Of a DNA stretch of 37,486 nucleotides, positions 15,669 to 26,013 are shown one piece after another (position 1 is the first letter of the stretch; each line of letters starts with the position of its first letter). This DNA comes from Streptomyces torulosus (GTDB lineage Bacteria; Actinomycetota; Actinomycetes; Streptomycetales; Streptomycetaceae): positions 1 through 37,486 of the forward strand of contig NZ_LIRK01000345.1 in NCBI RefSeq assembly GCF_001419765.1. Reading direction: 5' to 3'. Both the position numbers and the translations under genes were made by a program. A model generated the notes under the pieces. The model searched no databases and had not been told where the DNA came from. It saw nothing but the letters and a program-made list of their open reading frames with translations.

Positions 15669-17657
15669 CTAGCGCGTCCACCAGGCGGCCGACGCGTCAC
15701 GCAGGGTGTTCGTGCCGCAGTGGATCTCGCCCATACCCATGTGGTACGTCTCCCAGTCGTCGATGTACGACACCTTCATGCCGGCGGCGGTGTACGCGGC
15801 CGTCACCGCCTCGGTGAAGATGTCCTTCCCGCCGATGACGGGGCCCCACTGGCGCGGCGCCAGGTAGTGGGTGCGGCTGAGGACGATGCCGTTGACGGCG
15901 CCGGGGACGTACGCGCTGGTCATGACCGACGGGGCGGGCGCGGCGGGGCTGCCTACGGCGCCGTTCGCGGACGGGGCCGCGCCGCCCGGCGTGGCCCGGT
16001 CGAGATTCCGCTGCTGGCCGTGGTCACGGGCCACGTCGGGGAGTTCGGCGCCCGCGCCGAGACGGCTCAGCCGGGGCAGGCGGAGCTTCTCGTCACCCGA
16101 CTCGCCCCGCTGCTCCCGGCCCTGGGTGAACAGCGCCGGCACACGCACGACCTCGGCGTCCGTGACGCCCGTCTCGCGCTTGAGGATCGCGAGGTTGGCC
16201 TCGATGCGGCGCGTGGCGAGGTTGTTGTCGGAGACCAGCGTCTTGGAGGCGAGGGCCTCGTTGATCGTCTCGATCGGGCCGACCGGCAGCGAGAACATCC
16301 GCTTCGAGCCGTGCCCGGCGGCCTTGGCGTCCCGCAGCAGCTTCAGGCCCGCCTCGGGGTCGGCGACGGCGAGCTTCCAGCCGCGCGGGGTGTCGGCGGG
16401 CAGGAACTGCACGAACTCGTCGACGTGGCCCACGTGCAGCCAGGAGGTGTCCAGGAACAGAGGGTCCTGAAGGCCCTGCGACTTCAGGAACGTCCGCATC
16501 ACCTTGGCCGGCTTGGAGCCGCTGTCGGGGCGGTGCCCCATGATGATCCGGCCCGCCGGGAAGGAACGGTCGCCGTGGGCGTAGGGCGGGATCGTCTCCA
16601 CGTTGCCCATGGAGTTGAGCGTCCACTCCTCGGAGGGGCGGGCGCCGGTCACCTGGACGGCGCCGACGTTCGGGCCGCGCAGCTTCTCGAACAGCTCCCG
16701 GCCCGCCTCGCGGTCCATCTGCGCCGAGCGCAGCATCACCCGCATGACCTGCCGCCGCCCGTCCGCACCGGTCATGCTGACGTAGCCGGGCTCCACGAAG
16801 TCCTGGGCCCAGACGTCCTGGTACTTGGTGAAGTTGATCGTCGGCTTGGTGATGCCGGCGGCCCGCGCCTCCTTGTCCAGGCCCTCGCGGAAGGCGCGGT
16901 TGAGCTTCGCGTAGTCGTCGGTGCCGGGGATCTTGGTGACCAGCATCTGCTGTGCGTTCTGCAGGTGGTGGTGGGTGAGGACCGGCGCCACCCGCAGGGT
17001 CACCGTGTCGGAGGACGTGCCCGCGGAGGACTTCACGGTCAGCCGGATCCGGGCGGTGCCGTCCCACTTGGCGGTGTCCCGGATGACGTCCCGCGCCTCG
17101 ACACCGAACTCCACGCCCGCCCGCAGCTCGGCACGCGTCAGCCGGGTCTTCGACGTGACCGGCACCCATGTGTCGGCCCGCTTCAGGAAGACCCGGGCCT
17201 TGTCGGCGCCGGCGGTCACCTTCACCGTGCCCTGCGCGCCGGCCGGCAGGCTCTTCATCGGCACGGAGCGGACGCGCGCCAGGTCGGCGGCGTCGGCCGT
17301 GCCGTTCACCTTGGTGTCGGAGGCGTCGTTGCAAGCGGCCAGCTTGGCGTCGGACAGCGGCTTGCCGTTGGACGCCTTGGTGGGGCACCGCTTGGTGTCG
17401 TCGTCGATGTTGGGCAGCATCAGCGCGCCGCGCCCGACCGTCCAGCCGTTCTCACCGGCGTTGTCCGTGGTGCCGGTGACGTCGACCTGGCCGTCCCGGT
17501 TCGCGTCCACCCGCAGATCGGTCGGCGGTGCCCCGTCCGCGAAGGCGACGGGCGCGGCGAGCGACGGCACGGCGAGCAGGGTGCCGGAGACGGCGAGCAC
17601 GGCTATCGCACGGCGTGCAGGGCGGGTGAGGGCGGATCTCGGTGAACGCGTGGGCAC
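15669..17657 (-). CDS. Secreted protein-arginine deiminase (PAD) family protein
   Basis: Exported hydrolase of 662 aa that would convert arginine (peptidyl or free) to citrulline. Signal peptide: RPARR, a hydrophobic core and a likely cut near AFADG (residue about 41). A calcium-loop-like DANRDGQVD is at about 51-59. The catalytic set of vertebrate PADs is present: Asp286 in WAQD, His411 and Asp413 in VGHVDEF, and Cys about 647 in EIHCGTN. DDWETYHMGMGEIHCGTN matches the PAD4 active-site strand closely. The start is GTG 17657 because AAGGGA lies 6 nt upstream; a TTG at 17675 would precede that RBS. The end is isolated by a strong terminator. Substrate is unknown; an extracellular role on host, fungal or own secreted proteins is possible. 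Confidence 0.9.
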   Translation of the reverse strand: MPTRSPRSALTRPARRAIAVLAVSGTLLAVPSLAAPVAFADGAPPTDLRVDANRDGQVDVTGTTDNAGENGWTVGRGALMLPNIDDDTKRCPTKASNGKPLSDAKLAACNDASDTKVNGTADAADLARVRSVPMKSLPAGAQGTVKVTAGADKARVFLKRADTWVPVTSKTRLTRAELRAGVEFGVEARDVIRDTAKWDGTARIRLTVKSSAGTSSDTVTLRVAPVLTHHHLQNAQQMLVTKIPGTDDYAKLNRAFREGLDKEARAAGITKPTINFTKYQDVWAQDFVEPGYVSMTGADGRRQVMRVMLRSAQMDREAGRELFEKLRGPNVGAVQVTGARPSEEWTLNSMGNVETIPPYAHGDRSFPAGRIIMGHRPDSGSKPAKVMRTFLKSQGLQDPLFLDTSWLHVGHVDEFVQFLPADTPRGWKLAVADPEAGLKLLRDAKAAGHGSKRMFSLPVGPIETINEALASKTLVSDNNLATRRIEANLAILKRETGVTDAEVVRVPALFTQGREQRGESGDEKLRLPRLSRLGAGAELPDVARDHGQQRNLDRATPGGAAPSANGAVGSPAAPAPSVMTSAYVPGAVNGIVLSRTHYLAPRQWGPVIGGKDIFTEAVTAAYTAAGMKVSYIDDWETYHMGMGEIHCGTNTLRDASAAWWTR

Positions 17658-17749
17658 AGGGCGTCCCTTCAGCAACGGGGGTGGTCGTCACAGAAGAGGG
17701 CCGAACCGGGGAATCCGTTCCCTGTGCGCCGGCTGTGCGTTCGGGTGAT

Positions 17750-19003
17750 CTACTCCACTCCCCGGATCCGCCCCACGAACACCGCCCCCGCCAGCCCGAT
17801 CACCGCTGCCACGAGGTACAGCGTCCGGTAGCCGCCGAGGTACGTCACGATCGGCGCGGCGATCACCGGCGCGACCACCTGGGGAAGGGAGTTGGCGATG
17901 TTGATGACGCCGAGGTCCTTGCCCCGGTCGCGCGCCTCGGGCAGCACGTCGGTCATGAGGGCGAAGTCGACGGAGGCGAACACACCGAAGCCGAGCCCGA
18001 GGAGGGCCGAGGCGACGATCGCGCCGGGCCAGGTCGGCCAGCCGGCGATCAGCGCCGTCGCGACCGCCATCAGCAGCCCCGACCAGTACACGAACGGCTT
18101 GCGACGCCCCACCCGGTCCGACCACACCCCGGCGACCACCACCGTCGCCAGCAGCATCGCCGCGTTCACCGCCGTGAGGATCAGCACCCCCTGCTCGGGG
18201 TCGTGGTACCGGACGCGGTCCCGCAGGTAGAAGAGCAGGTAGAGCAGGCCGATGCCGTTGCTCAGGTTCACCAGGAAACGCGTCAGCCACGCCCACGCGA
18301 AGTCCGGGTGGCGGCGCGGGCTCAGCCAGAACCCGGCGAGGAAGCCCCGCCACGACCACACCGGCCGGTCCGTCACCGACAGCCGCGGCTCGGGGTGGCG
18401 CAGGACGTACGGCAGCACGCCCGCCAGCGTGAACACCGCGCACGCCGCGTACCCCGCGCCGACACCCCCGCCGAGCGTCGCGAGCCCCGTGCCGCCGACC
18501 ACGCCCAGGATCTGCGCGGCGCCCAACCAGCCGCCCACGGCACCCCGTTGGAGCCGCGGCACCCGGTCCGGCACCGCAGCGGTGACCGCCGCCCAGGACG
18601 CGTTGAGGGTCAGCTGGACCAGACACCAGCCGACCGCCATCGTCCACAGCCCGCCCGCGCCCGCGAGGAGCAGCAGCGCCACCGCGCCGCCCGCCGCGCC
18701 CGCCACGATCCACGGCGTACGGCGCCCCCAGCGGGACGTCGTACGGTCCGACAGCGCGCCGAACAGCGGTGTGGCGACCAGGGAGACGACCGCGCCGGCG
18801 CCCGTCACCCAGGCCAGCATCGTCTCCTTCGACATCCCGGCCCCCGGCGCGAAGTGCTCCGCCTGGGAGGCCAGCAGGATCTGCAGCGGGCCGTACCAGC
18901 CCACCCAGATCGCCGCGTTGGCCAGTGCCAGCGTGGCGGTCCAGCCCCCGCCGACCCGGGCGACGGGCTCGGCGAGGGCGTCGACCGGCTGCGTCGTCGT
19001 CAT
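17750..19003 (-). CDS. MFS transporter, sugar-type
   Basis: Inner-membrane transporter of 417 aa with about 12 hydrophobic segments. The loop SDRTTSRWGRRTPWIVAGA after helix 2 and SDRVGRRKPFVYW after helix 8 are typical of the sugar-carrying MFS/GPH-like group, as is WVGWYGPLQILLASQAEHF at the N-terminus. The ATG overlaps the stop of the beta-glucosidase gene (ATGA), so the two are coupled and the likely cargo is a beta-glucoside or cello-oligosaccharide. The exact sugar and direction are inference. A 92-bp gap, with a weak GGGAA-N4-TTCCC repeat (17709-17722), separates it from the deiminase gene. Confidence 0.88.
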   Translation of the reverse strand: MTTTQPVDALAEPVARVGGGWTATLALANAAIWVGWYGPLQILLASQAEHFAPGAGMSKETMLAWVTGAGAVVSLVATPLFGALSDRTTSRWGRRTPWIVAGAAGGAVALLLLAGAGGLWTMAVGWCLVQLTLNASWAAVTAAVPDRVPRLQRGAVGGWLGAAQILGVVGGTGLATLGGGVGAGYAACAVFTLAGVLPYVLRHPEPRLSVTDRPVWSWRGFLAGFWLSPRRHPDFAWAWLTRFLVNLSNGIGLLYLLFYLRDRVRYHDPEQGVLILTAVNAAMLLATVVVAGVWSDRVGRRKPFVYWSGLLMAVATALIAGWPTWPGAIVASALLGLGFGVFASVDFALMTDVLPEARDRGKDLGVINIANSLPQVVAPVIAAPIVTYLGGYRTLYLVAAVIGLAGAVFVGRIRGVE

Positions 19004-20325
19004 GCCCGGCGCTGCGCTCTGAGCAGGTCCCGGTACCACCCGTACGACGCCTTGGGCGTCCGCTCCAGCGTCGCGTAGTCGACGTGCACGAGCCCGAACC
19101 GGCGGGCGTAGCCCTCCGCCCACTCGAAGTTGTCGAGCAGCGACCACACGAAGTACCCACGGACGTCGACGCCCGCCTCCACGGCCCGGTGGAGCGCCCG
19201 GACATGGCCGTCCAGGTAGGCGATGCGCTCCTGGTCGTCAACGCCCTCGTACGAGCACCCGTTCTCGGTGATGACCACGGGCGGCAGCCGGTCGCCGTAC
19301 CGTTCCCGGAAGGCGGTGAGGAGGTCCGTCAGGCCCGACGGCACCACCGGCCAGCCGAAGTCCGTCGTCGGGACGTCCTCGATCTCCTTGACGGTGAAGG
19401 GGAGTTCGGCGGGGATCGTCACACCGCCGAACTCGATGTCGGTGCCCTCGGGGGCGCCCACCCGGGTCGGCGCGTAGTAGTTGACGCCGTACCAGTCGAT
19501 CGGCTCGGAGATCACCTTCAGGTCCGCCGAGACGTCGCTGCCCGGCATCAGCTCGCCGATTCCGTCCGGGTACTCGCCCAGCAGCACCGGCTCCGCGAAC
19601 AGCCGGTTCAACAGCAGGTCGTAGAAGGCCGCCGCCTCCACGTCCGGCTGCTCCGCGGACGCGGCCCACGTCGGCCCGTGCGAGTTGGCGATGCCGATGT
19701 CGAAGGCCCCGGCCGCGCGCAGCGCCCGTACGGCCAGACCGTGGCCCAGCAGCTGGTGGTGGGCGGCCGGGAGGGCGTCGAACATCAGCTGCTTGCCCGG
19801 CGCGTGGGTGCCCAGCGCGTGGCCCAGCAGGGTGTGCTCGGCGGGCTCGTTGAGGGTGATCCACTTGGTGACCCGGTCACCGAGGCGGTCGGCGACGACG
19901 GCGACGTACTCGGCGAACCGCTCGGCGGTGTCCCGGTTCAGCCAGCCGCCCGCCTCCTGCAGCGACAGCGGCAGGTCCCAGTGGAAGAGGGTCGGCACGG
20001 GGCGTACGCCCGCCCCGGCCAGCTCGTCCACCAGCCGGTCGTAGAAGTCCAGTCCGCCGGGGGCGTTGACCCGGGGCCAGGACACCGAGAAGCGGTACGC
20101 GTCCACGCCCAGCTCGCGCAGGAGGGCCACGTCCTGCGGGTAGCGGTGGAAGTGGTCGCACGCCACCGCCGCGTTCGAGCCGTCCTTGACGCGGCCCTCC
20201 TCGGCCGTGAAGGCGTCCCACACGGAGGGCTCGCGCTGGTCCGCGGCCCCCTCGATCTGATGCGCGGAGGTCGAGACGCCCCACAGGAAGCCGGCCGGGA
20301 ACTGGGGTATCGGGTTCGTCGCCAT
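19000..20325 (-). CDS. GH1 beta-glucosidase
   Basis: Cytoplasmic glycoside hydrolase of 441 aa, normal for GH1. N-terminus FPAGFLWGVSTSAHQIEGA is diagnostic. General acid/base Glu160 is in TLNEP and nucleophile Glu354 in ITENG; WSLLDNFEWAEGY and the terminal GLVHVDYATLERTPKASYGWY complete the glucose-binding pocket. It would hydrolyse imported cellobiose or other beta-glucosides. The start at 20325 (MATNPIP) is chosen over 20361 because it gives the usual length. No secretion signal. First gene of a two-gene unit with the MFS transporter. No CebR-type palindrome was seen; a TGTTAC-type repeat lies about 56 bp upstream. Confidence 0.95.
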   Translation of the reverse strand: MATNPIPQFPAGFLWGVSTSAHQIEGAADQREPSVWDAFTAEEGRVKDGSNAAVACDHFHRYPQDVALLRELGVDAYRFSVSWPRVNAPGGLDFYDRLVDELAGAGVRPVPTLFHWDLPLSLQEAGGWLNRDTAERFAEYVAVVADRLGDRVTKWITLNEPAEHTLLGHALGTHAPGKQLMFDALPAAHHQLLGHGLAVRALRAAGAFDIGIANSHGPTWAASAEQPDVEAAAFYDLLLNRLFAEPVLLGEYPDGIGELMPGSDVSADLKVISEPIDWYGVNYYAPTRVGAPEGTDIEFGGVTIPAELPFTVKEIEDVPTTDFGWPVVPSGLTDLLTAFRERYGDRLPPVVITENGCSYEGVDDQERIAYLDGHVRALHRAVEAGVDVRGYFVWSLLDNFEWAEGYARRFGLVHVDYATLERTPKASYGWYRDLLRAQRRA

Positions 20326-20380
20326 GCGCGGATCATCCGTACCACGGGTAACGGAAGTCAACGGCCGAGAACGATTGCCC

Positions 20381-20398
20381 TGTTACCGCCGGGTATCA
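20381..20398. promoter_or_regulatory. TGTTAC-N6-GTATCA imperfect operator candidate
   Basis: TGTTAC (20381-20386) and GTATCA (20393-20398), one mismatch from perfect, lie upstream of the beta-glucosidase start. In the same spacer GGTAAC (20347-20352) also pairs with GTTACC (20382-20387). Similar to the site at 7999-8015. Confidence 0.3.
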
Positions 20399-20412
20399 GC
20401 AGGGGCCCGTAC

Positions 20413-20679
20413 TCACGCCCCTTCCTTGAGCACCCTTCTGATCAGCTCCCGCTGCTCCTCCGTCAGCCCGGGATCCGCGCAGTACACGGTCCGCCCGTCG
20501 ACGGTGATCTCGTACGAGAACCCGTCCGGCACCCCCGGCGGGGCCGCGCCCCGGCCGCCGGCGAGTGCCCCCTCGGCCAGAGCGCGCCATTCCAGGGCAT
20601 CGGGCCGCCCCGCGGTGTCCACCACCGCGTGCCGCTCGATGCCCGCGAAACCGCCCGTGCGCCGCACCTCAATCCGCAT
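20413..20679 (-). CDS. Emfourin-type inhibitor of M4 protease
   Basis: Cytoplasmic protein of 88 aa. MRIEVRRTGGFAGIERHAVVD at the start, DGFSYEITVDGRTVYCADPGLTEEQRELIRRVL at the end and the overall length match emfourin, the inhibitor of protealysin-like M4 proteases. It starts 20 nt after the stop of the M4 protease gene, in the same direction, the arrangement known for protealysin/emfourin pairs. It probably binds the protease active site in the cytoplasm. Confidence 0.88.
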   Translation of the reverse strand: MRIEVRRTGGFAGIERHAVVDTAGRPDALEWRALAEGALAGGRGAAPPGVPDGFSYEITVDGRTVYCADPGLTEEQRELIRRVLKEGA

Positions 20680-20699
20680 GGGTCATGTCTAGTACGGAA

Positions 20700-21779
20700 C
20701 TACAGTGTGCGCACGCCCACCTGTTCCCAGGCCTTGAGCACGGCCGTCAGCTCGTCGCCCTGCCCGTACCGGTCCTTGGTGGCCTTCACCGTGAGCGTCG
20801 CGAAGTCCACGAACAGCGCCTGCTGCTTGAGTTCGCCGCCGGTCAGCACGTCGTACCAGATCTGTCCGGCCCGCTCCCAGGCGTAGCCGCCGAGCGCGGT
20901 GGCCACCAGGTAGAACGCGTGGTTGGGGATACCGGAGTTGATGTGCACGCCGCCGTTGTCGCGGCCCGTGCGGACATAGCCGTCCATCGTCGCCGGCTGC
21001 GGGTCCTTGCCGAGGACGTCGTCGTCGTACGCGGTGCCCGGAGCCTTCATCGAGCGCAGGGCCACCCCCGTGACACGCGGCGCGAGCAGGCCCGCGCCGA
21101 TCAGCCAGTCCGCCTCGGCGGCGGTCTGACCCAGCGTGTACTGCTTGATGAGGGCGCCGAAGACGTCCGACATCGACTCGTTGAGCGCGCCCGGCTGGCC
21201 GAAGTACGTGAGGTTCGCCGAGTACTGGGTGAGGCCGTGGCTGAGCTCGTGGCCGATGACGTCGATCGGGATGGTGAAGTCGAGGAAGATCTCGCCGTCG
21301 CCGTCGCCGAACACCATCTGCTCGCCGTTCCAGAAGGCGTTGTTGTAGTCGCGGTCGTAGTGCACGGTCGCGTCCAGCGGCAGCCCGCTGCCGTCGATCG
21401 AGTCGTGCCCGTACGCCTTGAGCAGCAGCTCGAACGTGGCGCCCAGGCCCGCGTAGGCGCGGTTGACCGTGGCGTCCCTGCCGGGGTCCTCGCCCTCGCC
21501 GCGCACCTGGTGGCCGGGCAGGGTGGTGCCGTGCCGGGCGTCGTAGATGGTGCGGTGGGGTGTGCCGGGCTCGGCGCCGACGGGCGCGGTGATCGCCGGG
21601 GCGCCGATGACGGTGGTCAGCCGGCGGCGGGTGCGTTCGAGTGCGTCGCGCTCCAGGGTGCGGCGGGCGGCGCCGGAGAGCGCGGAGTCCTCGGCCTGGG
21701 CGAGCTTGTCGAGGACGTGGGGCGGTACGACTGTGCAGAAGACGGGCTCTTGGCCCCCGTTTGTCGTCATGAGTCGCAC
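20700..21779 (-). CDS. Protealysin-like M4 metalloprotease
   Basis: Thermolysin-family zinc protease of 359 aa. No signal peptide. A short propeptide of protealysin type (about 1-50) carries the conserved PPHVLDKL. Zinc ligands are His177 and His181 in HELSH with catalytic Glu178, plus Glu201 in NESMSDVFG. His279 in NGGVHINSG corresponds to thermolysin His231. Conserved YDRDYNNAFWNGEQMVFGDGDG is the calcium/substrate region. The start is GTG 21779, with GGAG 7 nt upstream; an ATG at 21770 is an alternative. Coupled to the emfourin gene downstream. Proteases of this group leave the cell without a classical signal, or act inside. Confidence 0.93.
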   Translation of the reverse strand: MRLMTTNGGQEPVFCTVVPPHVLDKLAQAEDSALSGAARRTLERDALERTRRRLTTVIGAPAITAPVGAEPGTPHRTIYDARHGTTLPGHQVRGEGEDPGRDATVNRAYAGLGATFELLLKAYGHDSIDGSGLPLDATVHYDRDYNNAFWNGEQMVFGDGDGEIFLDFTIPIDVIGHELSHGLTQYSANLTYFGQPGALNESMSDVFGALIKQYTLGQTAAEADWLIGAGLLAPRVTGVALRSMKAPGTAYDDDVLGKDPQPATMDGYVRTGRDNGGVHINSGIPNHAFYLVATALGGYAWERAGQIWYDVLTGGELKQQALFVDFATLTVKATKDRYGQGDELTAVLKAWEQVGVRTL

Positions 21780-22041
21780 GATTGCACTCCGTTAGGGGCG
21801 TGTCACTAGGGGCAACCTTGATTGGTGAAATGTCGCCGTATGGGTTGCGATTCGTCACCGCTCTGTTACTGAGGGTTGCGTGCGGGGTTGCGGGTGGGTG
21901 GGCGTTGATCGCGCGGTTCCCCGTGCCCCTTCGATGCGGCCGGTGTGGTCTTGCGCACCTTTTGTCCAGGTTGCTTCCTTGGTCCCGCATACTGATACGA
22001 CCCCGCGCGACAGAAGAGACTCGGCTACGCTGCTCCGCATC
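21780..22041. other. Divergent spacer between M4 protease and leuA leader
   Basis: 262 bp with no gene. It should contain the promoters of both directions. It includes GATCGCGCGGTTCCCCGTGC near 21908-21927, which resembles a short sequence often repeated between Streptomyces genes, and TTG-rich segments near 21960-21975. I could not fix a -35/-10 pair. Confidence 0.4.
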
Positions 22042-23891
<1,850 letters not shown>

Positions 23892-23914
23892 CCAGCCTCA
23901 CCGGCGGTTTGAAA

Positions 23915-23945
23915 GCCCCGTTCGCCGAATTCCGGCGGGCGGGGC
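23915..23945 (+). terminator. leuA terminator hairpin
   Basis: GCCCCG-TT-CGCCG pairs with CGGCG-GG-CGGGGC around a 5-nt loop (AATTC); the two central T-G pairs are wobble pairs, giving a 13-bp stem 23 nt after the leuA stop. Confidence 0.8.
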
Positions 23946-24074
23946 CCGTCGTTTACCGGCCAAACCCTGTGGAGGTCACAGGAAGGCGTCGTCCGGAGTA
24001 CTGACTGCGCCTCACCGATGTGGCTAACATCACGCAAGCGCGGCGATGGTGCCGTGGAGCTACGGAGGTGCGAC

Positions 24075-24827
24075 GTGCTGCCAGGACGGGGACCAATCGG
24101 CCGTGCCGCCGGGCTCGCGCGCGGCGGGGAGGCCGGGAGCGCCGGGCCGACCGGAGGCGCCGCGCGGCTCACGCGTCTCATGGGCACCCGGATCGCGTGG
24201 ACCGGCGTCGGCGACGGCGAGTTCTTCTGCCCCGGCTGCGGAGGCGACCGCAACTACCAGCGCCTCACCGGACGCCGCCGTTTCACCCTCCTCGGTGTCC
24301 CCGTGCTGCCGCGGGGCGAGACCGGCCCCGTCGTGGAATGCGCGGCCTGCCGCCACCACTACGGCACGGAGGTCCTCGACCACCCCACCACCGTCCGCCT
24401 CTCGGCGATGCTCCGCGACGCCGTCCACACCGTCGCCCTGGCCGTCCTCGCGGCCGGCGGCACCCGCACCCGCACGTCCCTGAGCGTCGCCGCGGGCGCC
24501 GTGCGCTCCGCCGGATTCGACGACTGCACCGAGGACCAGCTCGACGCCCTCGTCGAGGCCCTCGCCGCCGACACGGGCCGCCTCTTCGGGGAACCCTGCG
24601 GGGCGGCCGGGCTGTCCATAGAGCTGCACGAGGCCCTCGACCCGCTCGCCCCGCACCTCGCCCCCGCGGGCCGCGAGGCGATCCTCCTCCAAGGCGCCCG
24701 GATCGCCCTGGCCGACGGGCCCTACACCCCCGCCGAACGCGACGTCCTGTCCACCGTCGGCGCGGCGCTCACCATCTGCGCGGACGAGGTGACCCGGCTG
24801 CTGGCGGAGGCCCGCACCCCGTCCTGA
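24075..24827 (+). CDS. Zinc-ribbon TerB-like (tellurite resistance family) protein
   Basis: Cytoplasmic protein of 250 aa. Basic/glycine-rich N-terminus, then a zinc ribbon with CPGC (Cys52, Cys55) and CAAC (Cys89, Cys92) around the RRRFTLLGVPVLPRG strand, then an all-helical TerB-type domain (about 110-250). The acidic signature IALADGPYTPAERDVLSTVGAALTI resembles the metal-binding TerB repeat. The start is GTG 24075 because GGAGG stands 6 nt upstream; an internal ATG at 24180 lacks an RBS. Function is unknown; the tellurite label comes from the fold, not from evidence of resistance. Converges on the lyase gene with 17 bp between stops. Confidence 0.82.
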   Translation: MLPGRGPIGRAAGLARGGEAGSAGPTGGAARLTRLMGTRIAWTGVGDGEFFCPGCGGDRNYQRLTGRRRFTLLGVPVLPRGETGPVVECAACRHHYGTEVLDHPTTVRLSAMLRDAVHTVALAVLAAGGTRTRTSLSVAAGAVRSAGFDDCTEDQLDALVEALAADTGRLFGEPCGAAGLSIELHEALDPLAPHLAPAGREAILLQGARIALADGPYTPAERDVLSTVGAALTICADEVTRLLAEARTPS

Positions 24828-24844
24828 CACCCGCCCGCCGCGCG

Positions 24845-25780
24845 CTACAGCAGTCCCGCCGCCGCCAGGAACTTGCCCACCCGCTCGACCTCGTCGTCCG
24901 ACAGCGGCACCTGCGGCTCCGCCGTCACCGGGCACGCGATGACGCCCCGCAGATGCAGGGCCGCCTTGAAGGCACCGAGGGCGGCGGAGCCGGTGCCCAT
25001 GCGCTGCGGGTCGCCGGTGCGGACCATGCCGAAGAGAGCACACAGGCGCTCCTGCTCGGCGCGGGCCCGGTCCCGGTCGCCCGCCCGGCACAGGCGGTGC
25101 AGCCGGACGTAACCGGCGGGGTCGACGTTGGCGAGGCCCGGGACCGCGCCGTCCGCGCCCATGGCGAGCGCCGCGTCGACGAGCAGCTCGGACCCGGTGA
25201 GGACGGCGAAGCCGGTGACACGGGCGTCGTCGCGGGCGCCCGTGACGACCGTACGGAAACCGGCCAGGTCCCCGCTGGAGTCCTTCAGCCCGGCGATCAC
25301 CCCGTCCGCGGCCAGCTCCAGCACCACCTCGGCGGGCAGCTTGGTGTGCACGGCCGACGGGATGTCGTACGCGAGGACGGGGACCGGGGAGCGGGAGCCG
25401 AGCAGACGGTAGTGGCGGGAGATCTCCGCCGGATGGGTGGCGGTGTAGAAGGGCGCGGTCGCCACGACCGCCTCCGCCCCGGCCGCCGTCACGGCCCGGA
25501 CGTGGTCGAGGACGCGGGGCGTCGTCATGTCGATCGCCCCGGCGAGCACCGGGAGCTGACCGCCGACGTGCCCCACCACCGTCTCCACCACCGTCCGCCG
25601 CTGCGCGTCCGTGAGGAACGCCGCCTCCGACGACGACCCCAGCACGAACAGCGCGTCCACACCGCCCGCCACCAGATGGTCGACCAGACGGACCAGTGAG
25701 GGGACGTCCACCTCGCGGTCCGGTGCCAGGGGGGTGCAGACGGGCGGGATGACACCGGTCAGCGGGGCGGGGACGGTCAT
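24845..25780 (-). CDS. Dihydrodipicolinate synthase / N-acetylneuraminate lyase family protein
   Basis: Class I aldolase/lyase of 311 aa with a TIM barrel. Schiff-base Lys166 is in GLKDSSGD and Tyr138 in YDIP (the YNxP position). The phosphate/carboxylate loop reads GSSSE instead of GTTGE of true DapA, so a catabolic keto-acid aldolase or dehydratase is more likely than lysine biosynthesis. AGGGAG lies just upstream of the ATG. It follows the ABC transporter genes in the same direction, now separated from them by a 221-bp MITE-like element. It was probably the last gene of the FadR-controlled operon. Substrate not determinable from sequence. Confidence 0.88.
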   Translation of the reverse strand: MTVPAPLTGVIPPVCTPLAPDREVDVPSLVRLVDHLVAGGVDALFVLGSSSEAAFLTDAQRRTVVETVVGHVGGQLPVLAGAIDMTTPRVLDHVRAVTAAGAEAVVATAPFYTATHPAEISRHYRLLGSRSPVPVLAYDIPSAVHTKLPAEVVLELAADGVIAGLKDSSGDLAGFRTVVTGARDDARVTGFAVLTGSELLVDAALAMGADGAVPGLANVDPAGYVRLHRLCRAGDRDRARAEQERLCALFGMVRTGDPQRMGTGSAALGAFKAALHLRGVIACPVTAEPQVPLSDDEVERVGKFLAAAGLL

Positions 25781-25792
25781 GGCTGCTCCCTT

Positions 25793-26013
25793 GGGCCTGT
25801 CGTTTGGATCACGCCTGGGCCGCGGGGCGTGGTGCGCGCCTCTGCCGGGTTGTCGTCACTCGCCAACTCCCCCACGCTCGAACAACCTCGCGCGGGGGAG
25901 CCCCCGTCGCGTTGACTCCCTCCTCTGCCTTGCAGCCGCACGCACCACGCCCCGCTCACCGGCAGAGTCAAGGCACCGTAGCCCGAAGTCGGCATGATCC
26001 GAACGAACGACCC
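25793..26013. mobile_element. MITE-like non-autonomous element with terminal inverted repeats
   Basis: 221 bp without coding capacity. The ends 25793-25815 and 25991-26013 are 23-bp inverted repeats matching at 18 positions. Inside are further inverted pairs: a 15-bp perfect pair (25822-25836 with 25941-25955), a 9-bp pair (25840-25848 with 25959-25967), TTGACTC/GAGTCAA (25912-25918 with 25965-25971) and a CGGGGG-AG-CCCCCG hairpin (25893-25906). The 15-bp and 9-bp pairs are interleaved rather than nested. Left flank CTTG and right flank CTAG could be an eroded target duplication. The right end touches the stop codon of the ATPase gene and the left end abuts the RBS of the lyase gene. Confidence 0.65.

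Noticed and set aside
11123..15817. Open frame of 1564 codons on the plus strand opposite the trypsin-NTPase gene
   Set aside because: It is the antisense shadow of the minus-strand gene: Arg/Gly/Gln-rich, no domain, no RBS. The minus-strand frame has protease and Walker motifs.
17709..17722. GGGAA-N4-TTCCC repeat between MFS and deiminase genes
   Set aside because: Arms of only 5 bp; too weak to call as terminator or operator.
24020..25699. 559-codon plus-strand frame across the TerB and lyase genes
   Set aside because: Arg/His/Pro-rich shadow frame crossing two real convergent genes.
25822..25967. Interpretation of the inverted repeats before the lyase gene as a simple terminator
   Set aside because: The paired segments are far apart and interleaved, and the whole block is bounded by terminal inverted repeats, so a mobile element fits better, although it may also act as a terminator.
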